A stretch of DNA of 8,482 bases from Rickettsiales bacterium (GTDB lineage Bacteria > Pseudomonadota > Alphaproteobacteria > Rickettsiales > CANDYO01), in NCBI GenBank assembly GCA_947424995.1, contig CANDYO010000085.1:1-8482 (forward strand), in the 5' to 3' direction. Positions 1 through 6,989 of this stretch are shown piece by piece. The notes beneath the pieces were generated by a model. It made no database searches and was not told where the DNA came from. It worked only from the letters and a program-made list of their open reading frames with translations. The first letter of the stretch is position 1, and each line of letters opens with the position of its first letter. The position numbers and the translations under genes were made by a program.

Positions 1-592
1 TGATCAAGCTGAAAACTTTATGATTCGAGCCGATCATGGTAGTGGGGTATATGGTTTAGCTGGAATACCTATTGTAGGCGAGTTTAATCGAATAAAAATT
101 ATTAGGCCATTACTTGAGTTTAAAAAAGAAGAGTTACAAGCTTTTCTTAAAGTACAGAATATTGAATGGATTGAAGATCCGTCGAATCAAAATGAACGTT
201 TTATAAGAGTTAAGGTTCGCAAGCTTTTAAATGAACACCCAGAATGGATTGATAAGCTTGCAAATATTAGCAATAATTTATCGAAAGCGAAAGAATGCAT
301 AGAATATATGCTTGAGCGGAGCATAAAAGAATTGGTAAGTTTTTCTTCGCAGGATAGAGCGTTGATTGAACTTGTTGAATTTAATCAATTACCGCAAGAG
401 ATTAGGTTTAGAATGATAGGAACAATATTGCAAAATATCGGTACTAAAGATAAACCTGCTAGAGCTGAACGAATAGAAAGATTGCTGGATAAAGTTAAAG
501 CAGGAAATGCATTCAAAGCTTCAACCTTATCTGGCTGTTTGATTAGCAGAAAAAAAGGGCAATTAGTTATTACTCATGAACAATTGATATGA
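1..592 (+). CDS. tilS: tRNA(Ile)-lysidine synthase, C-terminal part (partial at the left edge)
   Basis: TilS is a cytoplasmic ATP-dependent enzyme that attaches lysine to C34 of tRNA-Ile(CAU), so that the tRNA reads AUA instead of AUG. The reading frame is open from the window edge (codons begin at base 2) to TGA at 590-592, leaving about 196 residues. The visible part starts inside the N-type ATP pyrophosphatase domain with DDQAEN, then HGSGVYGLAGIP, which matches the family's DDQAE...RGSGxxGLAG segment. IIRPLL, the EDPSNQ motif and a basic R-x-K-V-R-K helix follow, all typical of TilS. The last 40 or so residues resemble the short C-terminal domain. The PP-loop (SGGxDS) lies outside the window. 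An internal ATG at base 20 is not the start, because the conserved DDQ motif lies before it. The next gene is convergent, so no operon partner is visible downstream. Confidence 0.9.
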   Translation, partial: DQAENFMIRADHGSGVYGLAGIPIVGEFNRIKIIRPLLEFKKEELQAFLKVQNIEWIEDPSNQNERFIRVKVRKLLNEHPEWIDKLANISNNLSKAKECIEYMLERSIKELVSFSSQDRALIELVEFNQLPQEIRFRMIGTILQNIGTKDKPARAERIERLLDKVKAGNAFKASTLSGCLISRKKGQLVITHEQLI

Positions 593-637
593 GTCAACAT
601 AAAAAAGCTATTTTTTGCTTTAAAAGTAAAAATCGGC

Positions 638-755
638 GTCATTCTTGCCAAGCGTTGGCGACGGCGAGAATCCAGATTAAATCTCTTAATACATTGAGTG
701 TTTAAAAGCTTCTAAAAGTTTTTAACTGGACCCACGGCCTTCGGCCAAGGGTGAC
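638..755. repeat. REPIN-like composite palindromic element, copy 1
   Basis: This 118-bp element is GC-richer than its AT-rich surroundings. It starts GTCAT (638-642) and a hairpin with arms 641-649 (ATTCTTGCC) and 663-671 (GGCGAGAAT), closed by CCAG (672-675). An AT-rich linker (676-725) follows, then CTGG (726-729), a second hairpin with arms 731-739 and 743-751 around a TTC loop (GGCC/GGCC core, two mismatched positions), and GTGAC (751-755). Each half begins with GTCA when read inward on its own strand, so the element is a pair of inverted units. It lies in the 207-bp gap between convergent tilS and the metallopeptidase gene. It has no coding content I trust. It might also help end transcription from both sides, but neither hairpin is followed by a clear T-run. 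Confidence 0.8.
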
Positions 756-799
756 GAACTCACGTGGTTTTGGTGCGATTGTAACTTACGTAGTACTCT

Positions 800-1528
800 C
801 TATTCTTCGCTCGCAAATAATTGATGTAAACTCTTACCATGTCTTTTTAGCCAAATACGCGCTGAGTGGTGCTCTGAATATGTTTTATCGACTAATTTCC
901 AAAATCTATGACTATGATTCATTTCAATTAAATGACATAGCTCATGTACCACCACATATTCTAATACATATTTAGGTGCTAATATCAAACGCCAAGAGAA
1001 AGATAAATTACCAGTTGTAGAGCAGCTTCCCCAGCGGCTGGTGGTATCTCTTACGGTAATTCTTTGGTATTTTACTTTTAGCTCTTCAGCTTTTACGCGA
1101 GCATATTGTTCTATTTCAAGTTTTACTAATTTTTTTAAGTGAAAAGCGATCAGTGAATTTATTTTATTGTCTGCTACAACGCTAGATATTATTATTTGAT
1201 CATCCAAAATTTGGATTGGCTCTTTAATACTTTGGTTGTTAAGCATTAATTGATGTTCTCTACCCAGAATAGAAATAATTTTAGTTTCTTCGATGAGGGA
1301 AGGGAGCTTTATTTTCTGAAGTTTATTGCGGATCCAAAGTTCTTTAGTAGTTAAAAATTGAGAAGCTCGATTAAAGTCAGATCTTCTAGGTAAAATCAGC
1401 TCAACCATTTTAGTTGGAGTAATTCTGATAGAGATATGTTTGGCCTTTAGACTTACTCTAGCGGTTACTTCAATAATGTTAGGTTCTTTGCCTAATTTTA
1501 TAATCATATCATTATTTGTTATGGTCAT
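800..1528 (-). CDS. YgjP-like (DUF45/COG1451) zinc metallopeptidase-family protein
   Basis: This 242-residue protein belongs to the YgjP/SprT-like putative zinc metallopeptidases. The zinc-binding motif HELCH is at residues 195-199, with the likely third ligand in the following MNHSHRFW stretch (His205). The family's SRWGSCS (164-170) and NLSFSWRLILAP (174-185) segments come just before it. The N-terminal half (about 20-120) is the usual beta-rich region with a SIRITP-type strand. No signal peptide or membrane segment is visible, so it is probably cytoplasmic. Its physiological substrate is not known for the family. Length is normal. The ATG at 1528 gives a full-length N-terminus; there is no strong Shine-Dalgarno sequence. 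The gene is divergent from the ABC-F gene across a 114-bp gap and convergent with tilS. The family call is firm, the biochemical role is not. Confidence 0.88.
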   Translation of the reverse strand: MTITNNDMIIKLGKEPNIIEVTARVSLKAKHISIRITPTKMVELILPRRSDFNRASQFLTTKELWIRNKLQKIKLPSLIEETKIISILGREHQLMLNNQSIKEPIQILDDQIIISSVVADNKINSLIAFHLKKLVKLEIEQYARVKAEELKVKYQRITVRDTTSRWGSCSTTGNLSFSWRLILAPKYVLEYVVVHELCHLIEMNHSHRFWKLVDKTYSEHHSARIWLKRHGKSLHQLFASEE

Positions 1529-1583
1529 TATTACTCATTATTAAGCATAGTTATAAATATGTTATAGCAAATAATGTAGATTG

Positions 1584-1611
1584 TTGCTAGATAAGAAAAA
1601 TTAGTTATACT
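1584..1611 (+). promoter_or_regulatory. Candidate sigma70-type promoter for the ABC-F gene
   Basis: TTGCTA (1584-1589) and TATACT (1606-1611) are separated by 16 bp and lie 31 bp before the ATG at 1643, in the divergent gap. Both hexamers are close to the TTGACA/TATAAT consensus. In such AT-rich DNA chance matches are common, so this is only the best candidate. No equally clear promoter was found for the divergent metallopeptidase gene. Confidence 0.4.
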
Positions 1612-1642
1612 CAAGCGATTCATTATATAAGTAATTATTTTT

Positions 1643-3460
1643 ATGTCGTTGCCACTTTTCTATTTTAAAGATTTATTTTTGAGCTTTGGTCAAACACCAA
1701 TATTTAATGGCTTTTCTGGGCATGTATCGGCAAGGGATAAGGTTTGTTTGATCGGTAAAAATGGCAGTGGTAAATCTACTTTGCTTAAAGTGATGGCTGC
1801 TCAAATAGAAGCCGATAAGGGTGAGTTATATTATCATCCAGGAATAACGTTAGGTTACTTATCTCAACAGCCAACTGTTGATGAAAATCTTACCATTTAT
1901 CAATATGTTTTGCAAAATGTAGTCTTGAGCCAAGATGAGACATCTGCTCAGAAAAAATACCTTGCTGATATTATTTTAGAGAAATTACGTCTTAATGGTG
2001 ATCAAATGTTAGCCAAGCTTTCAGGAGGAAAACTTAGACGAGCAGATCTAGCTAGAACTTTAGTTGTTGAGTCTGATTTATTATTTTTAGATGAACCAAC
2101 TAACCATTTAGATATTGAATCTATTGAATGGTTAGAAGAATATTTAAATGATTTTACTGGTGGCTTGGTTATTGTAAGCCATGATCGGGCATTTTTGCGC
2201 AATGTTTCAAATAAAACCATTTGGCTCGATCGAGGAAAATTATTGCATAATAATCGTGGTTACAATGATTTTGATCGTTGGAGTGAGGAAGTATTCACTC
2301 AAGAAGAGCGAAATTTAAGTAGGCTTGGTAAAGAATTAGATAAAGAAAATTTATGGCTTCAGCAGGGCGTAACCGCTAGGCGTAAGCGCAATCAACAAAG
2401 ATTGCAAGGCCTATATGATTTAAGAGAAAAGCTTAAAAGCGATAAAACTAAATTCAATAATATTTCAAGTACTATGAAGTTAGATCCAATTGCTTCAACC
2501 AATAAAGCCAAGTTAATTGTGGAAATGGAAGATGTTGCTTTCTCATTTACAGACGTTGAGCCTAATAAAGTTATTTTAAAGCCTTTTTCTTTGAATGTTA
2601 CCAAAGGTGAAACTATTGGAGTGATGGGGCGTAATGGTGCTGGTAAAAGTACTTTAATTCGCTTAATTACCGGTGACCTTAAGCCTACTGAAGGAAAAAT
2701 AAGATTTGGCGTTAATTTACAATATAGTTATTTAGATCAATCTCGTGAAGACATTGACCAGGAAAAAACTTTATGGGAAACTTTATGCCCGAGTGGTGGT
2801 GATACTATTTTCTTTGCTGAGAATAAAACCAAGCACGTAGTAGCATATTTAAAAGATTTTCTTTTTGATGGTAAGCAAGCTCATAGTAAAGTTTCAACTT
2901 TATCAGGGGGTGAGCAAAATAGATTATTACTAGCAAAATTACTGATCAATCCTGGCAATTTTTTAATTCTAGATGAGCCGACTAATGATTTAGATATGGA
3001 TACCCTTGATATGTTAGTTGAAATATTGACTGAATATAAAGGTACATTGCTAATAGTTAGCCATGATCGAGATTTTCTTGAGCGTTTAGCAACTAGAACC
3101 ATTATTATTGAGCAGCCCTTTGTGCATGAATATGCTGGTGGTTATTATGATTATATTGCTAGTATTAAGCCTGAAATAAAAGCTAAGATTATTAAAGAGC
3201 AACCTAGAAGAGAAAAAATAAGTAATAAATTGTCTTATAAAGATGAGCACGAACTTAGTTTATTACCAGAAAAAATTGAGAAATTGAGCCAGCTAATAAA
3301 AAAATATGAGCTCGAAATTAATGATCCTGATTTATATGCTAAGGATCAAGATCGGTTCGATGTTTTAAGTAGTAAGATTGCGGCTAAAAGAGCAGAATTA
3401 GAAAAGGCTGAAATTAGATGGTTAGAACTAGAAGAGATGAAGCAAGCTTGTAGTGGATAG
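1643..3460 (+). CDS. uup: ABC-F family ATPase, Uup type
   Basis: This 605-residue protein has two ABC ATPase domains and no membrane domain, so it is a soluble ABC-F protein of the ribosome-associated class. Domain 1 has Walker A GKNGSGKS (38-45), signature LSGGKLRRA (126-134) and Walker B LLFLDEPTNHLD (146-157) with the SHD switch at 179-181. A charged linker (about 210-280) holds the arginine-rich GVTARRKRNQQR stretch typical of the Uup interdomain linker. Domain 2 has GRNGAGKST (329-337), LSGGEQ (420-425) and LILDEPTNDLD (441-451). Residues about 540-600 form a charged helical C-terminal tail like the coiled coil of Uup, which in E. coli contributes DNA or ribosome binding. Length is close to that of E. 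coli Uup (about 635). All catalytic motifs look intact. It is a single + strand gene with its own promoter region. Uup is preferred over EttA because of the EPTNDLD motif, the linker and the C-terminal tail. Confidence 0.88.
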   Translation: MSLPLFYFKDLFLSFGQTPIFNGFSGHVSARDKVCLIGKNGSGKSTLLKVMAAQIEADKGELYYHPGITLGYLSQQPTVDENLTIYQYVLQNVVLSQDETSAQKKYLADIILEKLRLNGDQMLAKLSGGKLRRADLARTLVVESDLLFLDEPTNHLDIESIEWLEEYLNDFTGGLVIVSHDRAFLRNVSNKTIWLDRGKLLHNNRGYNDFDRWSEEVFTQEERNLSRLGKELDKENLWLQQGVTARRKRNQQRLQGLYDLREKLKSDKTKFNNISSTMKLDPIASTNKAKLIVEMEDVAFSFTDVEPNKVILKPFSLNVTKGETIGVMGRNGAGKSTLIRLITGDLKPTEGKIRFGVNLQYSYLDQSREDIDQEKTLWETLCPSGGDTIFFAENKTKHVVAYLKDFLFDGKQAHSKVSTLSGGEQNRLLLAKLLINPGNFLILDEPTNDLDMDTLDMLVEILTEYKGTLLIVSHDRDFLERLATRTIIIEQPFVHEYAGGYYDYIASIKPEIKAKIIKEQPRREKISNKLSYKDEHELSLLPEKIEKLSQLIKKYELEINDPDLYAKDQDRFDVLSSKIAAKRAELEKAEIRWLELEEMKQACSG

Positions 3461-3480
3461 GGTAATGTGAGTAAACGCTG

Positions 3481-3669
3481 GGACGTCATCGCGAGAGGAG
3501 CGTTTCAAGCCAGAGGCGGAAACGCGTATCGTGGCGATCCAGTTAGAAAATTAATTCCGCAGGAATTACAAAAATTTATGCAAACCTTCGGTCTAGTTAT
3601 TGTCCTGGATTGCCACAAAAAATGTTTTCTGCATAAATGCAATAAAACATTTTTTTCGCAATGACGTCC
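3481..3669. repeat. REPIN-like composite palindromic element, long copy, between convergent genes
   Basis: This 189-bp element is bounded by perfect 9-bp inverted ends, GGACGTCAT (3481-3489) and ATGACGTCC (3661-3669); the similarity runs on as TYGCGA inside both ends. The left half is a hairpin with outer arms ATCGC (3488-3492) and GCGAT (3534-3538) and inner arms GCGTTTC (3500-3506) and GAAACGC (3519-3525), closed by CCAG. The linker has its own 7-bp hairpin, TAATTCC (3552-3558) and GGAATTA (3562-3568). The right half opens with CTGG and folds as ATTGC (3609-3613) to GCAAT (3658-3662), a 12-bp stem 3617-3628 to 3644-3655, and TGCAT (3630-3634) to ATGCA (3637-3641). It follows the plan of the copies at 638 and 6727 with different hairpin and linker sequences. 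It fills most of the gap between the convergent ABC-F and deaminase-like genes, where it could act as a two-way terminator (inference). Confidence 0.82.
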
Positions 3670-3723
3670 ATAGGCGCATTAATTAACTTTTACAGAGATA
3701 ATGTATAACTTTTTAACAATTAA

Positions 3724-5076
3724 CTACTTAACCAATTTTCCTAACGCTTCTTTCAACTTAGCTAAATATTCTTTTTTCAAATCTTCGTCACAAAAAGCAG
3801 CGTTAATTCCATTAACTAAGCAGGTGATTAATTCCCCTGTCTTAAGAGGGTTAGAGCATTTAAGCCAGGAGTCTGGAACAGTATAATCATCTCTTTTGAT
3901 ACCGGCGAGCATCATGAACAAGGTTTGAATGGGAACGCCAGCTATTTCTGGATTATCAGAACATAGACCAATTTTCAATTTGTGGTCTCTTAAAAGAGTG
4001 AATAGGGGATGTTGATCTAAGTCTTCGACATATTTTTTTTCGCCGCCATAGCTATTGGCTTTAGGAGTTCCATCCTTTTTGCAATGATGAATACAAGCTC
4101 CCAGTGATAGATTGATAATTGGTGACATCAGTAAAATGACGTCTTTAGCTTTCATTTCTTTAATGGCTTGATTGCATTCAATAATTTGAAAACCATGAGC
4201 AACACGGCTGATTGGTAAAGTATTAACTACATCCATTAGATGTTCAACGCCTACGCCTTCACCACCATGTGCCTCGCAGCCAAAGCCCATACTTGCAGCA
4301 GCTTCATAACCAGCTTTAAGATGAACAGGCCAGCCTGACTCATCTTTCTCATGTCCTGCTGATTCAAGCCCTACAAAAACTCCAGGAGTAAGTTCTTTGG
4401 TTTCTTGCAGCCATGCGGCGGCTTCTAAAGCTCTGATATCAGTTGATTGACTAAGTCCTGCTGCTTGAGTTTTATTGAAGCAATGAAGAAATCTTAAATG
4501 GACTCCGCGGCTTGCAAAAGCTTTTACTTCTTGTTCTAAAAAATAATATAGCTTATGTCTAGCTGCTTCTGGAGGAACCTCTGGATAAATATGATAAGCG
4601 ATTCTTATATTTTGCTGGAGTTCGGTATAAAAAATATTTTGAGCTATACAATCTTGCAAGTAGCTTCGAAGTACTAATTGTAAATCATCTTCATTCTGAA
4701 TGCCACCAGGTGGATATCTGTGTCCTTGTACTGTGGCCATTACTGCATCAAAACTTTTAAAATTGTGAGGAGCAATATTATAGCGTAAATTTTTTGGCAC
4801 TAATTTATCATCAAAAACAACTGGATCTGGAATTTGAAAAATATCACTATAATGTTCATGTGGATCATTGATATGCAGCGATGCTGGTCCATTATACCAT
4901 TTGCCGTCTTCTACGGTAATAAAGCGATTACGTAAAGCTAACTTCCAAGCAGTTCTTGGTGAGATAGTGCCTGGGAGATGAACATGCAGATCTACTTTTG
5001 GCAAGGCTTCTATTAATTCTGCAGTTAGTGGTATTTGATTGAGCTCTTGCTCTGAATAACCAAATAATTTGTTCAT
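3724..5076 (-). CDS. Adenosine-deaminase-family protein, possibly with altered specificity
   Basis: This 450-residue protein is a metal-dependent deaminase of the adenosine/AMP deaminase superfamily. It has the metal-binding HxH in KVDLHVHLPGT (His31, His33), EAHGGE (His270, catalytic-type Glu273), VAHG (His294) and the metal-ligand Asp374 in CSDNP. Two positions differ from classical adenosine deaminase: the Asp of HLDG is Pro35, and the second Asp of the SxDDP-type motif is Asn375. In known adenosine deaminases both contact the nucleoside. It is about 100 residues longer than the typical enzyme, with extra sequence around residues 55-130. No signal peptide is seen. The ATG at 5076 lies 3 bp after the guaA stop and has a good ribosome site (GGGAG, 6 nt away), so it is probably co-translated with guaA. 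A role in purine salvage fits the operon, but adenosine as substrate is an assumption. It is the last gene of the operon and ends at TAG. Confidence 0.85.
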   Translation of the reverse strand: MNKLFGYSEQELNQIPLTAELIEALPKVDLHVHLPGTISPRTAWKLALRNRFITVEDGKWYNGPASLHINDPHEHYSDIFQIPDPVVFDDKLVPKNLRYNIAPHNFKSFDAVMATVQGHRYPPGGIQNEDDLQLVLRSYLQDCIAQNIFYTELQQNIRIAYHIYPEVPPEAARHKLYYFLEQEVKAFASRGVHLRFLHCFNKTQAAGLSQSTDIRALEAAAWLQETKELTPGVFVGLESAGHEKDESGWPVHLKAGYEAAASMGFGCEAHGGEGVGVEHLMDVVNTLPISRVAHGFQIIECNQAIKEMKAKDVILLMSPIINLSLGACIHHCKKDGTPKANSYGGEKKYVEDLDQHPLFTLLRDHKLKIGLCSDNPEIAGVPIQTLFMMLAGIKRDDYTVPDSWLKCSNPLKTGELITCLVNGINAAFCDEDLKKEYLAKLKEALGKLVK

Positions 5077-5079
5077 CTT

Positions 5080-6633
5080 TTACTCCCATTCTATTGTTGC
5101 TGGCGGTTTGTCAGATATATCATAAGTCACTCGACTAATAGATTTTATTTCATTAATAATTCGTTGAGCAACTAAGCTTAAAAAATCGTGAGGTAAGTGC
5201 GCTGATCTAGCAGTCATAAAATCTATAGTTTCTACGGCTCTAAGGGCAATTACCCAATCATATTTACGGCAGTCACCTGCAACTCCCACTGACTTTACTG
5301 GTAGAAACACAGCGAAAGCCTGACTTACTTTATCGTATAATTCATGTCTTATTAGCTCTTCAATAAAGATGCTATCTGCTGAGCGTAATATTTCTGCATA
5401 TTCTTTGCGTACTTCACCTAGAATTCTTACTCCAAGGCCAGGGCCTGGGAATGGGTGGCGTTTAATCATTTGAGCTGGAATTCCAAGTTCTAATCCGATA
5501 GCCCTTACTTCATCTTTGAATAATTCGCGCAATGGTTCTAATAATTTTAGCTTCATTTTTTCAGGTAAGCCGCCAACATTGTGATGAGACTTAATTACGT
5601 GAGCTTTACCATATTTACTAGCCGCTGATTCAATAACATCTGGATATATAGTGCCTTGCGCTAGCCATGCAGCATTTAGCTTTATTGATTCTTCTTCGAA
5701 AATTTCAATAAATAATCCACCAATAATCTTACGTTTAAGTTCGGGATCAGTTACGCCTTTTAAGCTATTTAAAAATCTATCTTCCGCATTAACTAGAATG
5801 ATCTTCATTTGGCTATCTTTAAACATCTCTAAAACTTGTTGGCTTTCATTTTGTCTTAAAAGTCCATTATCTACTAAAATGCAAGTTAGTTGTTTGCCAA
5901 TAGCTTTATGGAGCAGTGCAGCAGTTACTGAAGAATCTACCCCACCAGAGAGTCCTAGAATAACTTCTCCTTGGCCAACTTGCTCACGAATTTGGCTAAT
6001 ACTATTATTGATAATGTTTTGATCATTCCAAAGAGATTTGCAGCCACAGATATCTTTAGCAAAGCGGGCTAAAATTTGTAGACCTTGTTTGGTATGAGTT
6101 ACTTCAGGATGAAATTGAACTCCATAAAATTGACGCTGATTATTCTCCATTGCTGCGATAGTGCAATTGGTTGAGCTTGCTATTGTTTCGAAACCTGTGG
6201 GTAAAATGTTTACCTGATCACCATGGCTCATCCACACGTCTAAGCTATTTTTTTTATCAAAAATATCTTTGAATAACATGCTATCTTCTTTAGTTGTGAG
6301 CTTAGCATAGCCAAATTCACTATGCATCGCTGAAGTAACGCTTCCACCAAGCTGTTTGGCCATGGTTTGCATGCCATAGCAAATGCCCAATATCGGTATG
6401 TTAAGAGTGAAAATAATTTCTGGAGCACGAAAATTTATGCTTAATTCAACTGATTCAGGGCTACCAGAAAGAATAATTCCCTTAGGATTAAAAATCTTGA
6501 TTGCTTCTTCATCTACGTCAAAAGGATAAATCTCGCAGTAAATATTTAAATTACGTATTCTACGAGCTATAAGATTGGTATATTGTGAACCGAAATCAAG
6601 GATCAGTATTTTGTCTTCATATATATTGGTCAT
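5080..6633 (-). CDS. guaA: GMP synthase (glutamine-hydrolysing)
   Basis: GuaA makes GMP from XMP, ATP and glutamine in the cytoplasm. The 517-residue protein is full length (E. coli has 525). The class I glutamine amidotransferase domain (about 8-195) has the nucleophile Cys85 in GICYG and the His175/Glu177 pair in QFHPEVTH. The ATP pyrophosphatase domain follows with the PP-loop LSGGVDSSV (228-236) and GTIYPDVIES (327-336). The C-terminal dimerisation and XMP-binding part has RHPFPGPGLGVRILGEV and ends in the invariant-type DKPPATIEWE. All catalytic residues are present. The ATG at 6633 lies 2 bp after the TAA of the chimeric ORF, whose end is a copy of the guaB tail. No strong Shine-Dalgarno sequence is visible, so translation may depend on ribosomes ending just upstream. 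It is followed after 3 bp by the deaminase-like gene. Confidence 0.96.
   Translation of the reverse strand: MTNIYEDKILILDFGSQYTNLIARRIRNLNIYCEIYPFDVDEEAIKIFNPKGIILSGSPESVELSINFRAPEIIFTLNIPILGICYGMQTMAKQLGGSVTSAMHSEFGYAKLTTKEDSMLFKDIFDKKNSLDVWMSHGDQVNILPTGFETIASSTNCTIAAMENNQRQFYGVQFHPEVTHTKQGLQILARFAKDICGCKSLWNDQNIINNSISQIREQVGQGEVILGLSGGVDSSVTAALLHKAIGKQLTCILVDNGLLRQNESQQVLEMFKDSQMKIILVNAEDRFLNSLKGVTDPELKRKIIGGLFIEIFEEESIKLNAAWLAQGTIYPDVIESAASKYGKAHVIKSHHNVGGLPEKMKLKLLEPLRELFKDEVRAIGLELGIPAQMIKRHPFPGPGLGVRILGEVRKEYAEILRSADSIFIEELIRHELYDKVSQAFAVFLPVKSVGVAGDCRKYDWVIALRAVETIDFMTARSAHLPHDFLSLVAQRIINEIKSISRVTYDISDKPPATIEWE
5083..5087 (-). promoter_or_regulatory. Ribosome binding site of the deaminase-like gene, inside the guaA end
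   Basis: The minus strand reads GGGAG and then six bases to the ATG at 5076. The GGGAG overlaps the last GuaA codons (TGG GAG TAA). It supports this start and suggests translational coupling to guaA. Confidence 0.7.
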
Positions 6634-6687
6634 GTTTATTTACATTTATAATTTAGAGATTCTTGAGCAAAGACCACATCATGGATA
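6622..6687. repeat. Direct duplication, guaA-proximal copy (degenerate guaB tail plus true guaA start)
   Basis: This segment matches 6924-6989 at 58 of 66 positions. Seven of the eight differences are transitions. Read on the minus strand it has the last codons of a guaB copy (HD-VV-FAQ-SL-NYKCK, then TAA), the 2-bp gap, and the working guaA start (MTNI). Four of its 15 guaB-tail residues differ from those of the intact gene (M to V, A to V, A to S, P to L), as expected for a copy no longer under selection as IMPDH. The region directly before the guaA start was thereby retained. Confidence 0.85.
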
Positions 6688-6935
6688 CTGTATGAGCTTA
6701 GAATTGCGCCAAAAGCACATGAGGTCGTCATCCTTGTCGCAAGCTTTAGCTGGTAGCGAGGACCCAGTTGAAATCTTTTAAAAACCTTTAAACTCAGCAT
6801 GTTTAAGAGATTTTTACTGGACCCTCGGCCTTCGGCCAAGGGTGACGTCATCGTGGTGTCTTTAGAGCGGATGTGTATAAATAACATCTTGTATAACTGC
6901 CTAATCATTAATATGGCTTTTTTTATATTGGTCAT
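6636..6935 (-). CDS. Chimeric 99-codon ORF bridging guaB and guaA (start like guaA, end like guaB)
   Basis: This ORF of 99 residues starts at a duplicated guaA start (MTNI at residues 1-4), crosses the whole inserted segment with no stop, and ends in a degenerate copy of the IMPDH tail (about residues 83-99, ending NYKCK). Residues about 30-70 are encoded by the palindromic element at 6727-6846. Its ATG is 2 bp after the guaB stop and its TAA is 2 bp before the guaA ATG, so it can pass ribosomes from guaB to guaA. The product has no recognisable domain. It is basic and probably unstructured. It may be only a translated spacer, and expression is unproven. In-frame palindromic insertions are known from the Rickettsia palindromic elements; this one differs in lying between genes. 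Without a conserved homologue it could also be a chance open frame. Confidence 0.4.
   Translation of the reverse strand: MTNIKKAILMIRQLYKMLFIHIRSKDTTMTSPLAEGRGSSKNLLNMLSLKVFKRFQLGPRYQLKLATRMTTSCAFGAILSSYSIHDVVFAQESLNYKCK
6727..6846. repeat. REPIN-like composite palindromic element, copy 2, inside the gua operon
   Basis: This 120-bp element has the plan of the copy at 638. GTCAT (6727-6731) leads into a hairpin with arms 6731-6740 and 6756-6762 (bulged), then CCCAG. The linker (6768-6816) is followed by CTGG (6817-6820), a hairpin with arms 6822-6830 and 6834-6842 (one mismatch, TTC loop), and GTGAC (6842-6846). The linker matches the 676-725 linker best in reverse complement (shared AAATCTCTTAA, ACAT, TGAG and TTTAAA blocks in order), although the GGCC-TTC-GGCC hairpin is on the right in both. 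It lies between the two 66-bp duplicated segments and is transcribed with the operon. Confidence 0.8.
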
Positions 6936-6989
6936 GTTTATTTACACTTATAATTTGGAGCTTCTTGGGCAAAGGCCATATCATGAACA
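6924..6989. repeat. Direct duplication, guaB-proximal copy (true guaB tail plus vestigial guaA start)
   Basis: This copy encodes the real C-terminal tail of GuaB (ending NYKCK and TAA), the 2-bp gap, and a leftover guaA start (ATG plus codons 2-4, TNI), after which similarity to guaA stops at 6924. The partner copy is 302 bp away. Together they show that the ancestral arrangement was guaB stop, 2 bp, guaA start. Confidence 0.85.

Noticed and set aside
601..621. A-rich/T-rich hairpin after tilS as a terminator
   Set aside because: The stem is only 5-6 A-T-rich pairs and weak. I cannot separate it from chance in AT-rich DNA.
751..975. A 74-codon + strand ORF
   Set aside because: It overlaps the end of the palindromic element and runs antisense to the metallopeptidase gene; a shadow frame.
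3467..3664. A 65-codon + strand ORF starting with GTG after the ABC-F gene
   Set aside because: It lies almost wholly inside the palindromic element and its translation simply reflects the repeat; no ribosome site or recognisable domain.
638..6846. The repeated GTCA...CCAG units as a CRISPR array
   Set aside because: Units are kilobases apart, inverted in pairs and of variable sequence; there are no regular spacers and no cas genes.
6622..6989. The 66-bp duplication as a transposon target-site duplication
   Set aside because: It is far longer than usual target duplications, and no transposase gene or insertion-sequence ends are present. A recombination or replication-slip duplication is more likely.
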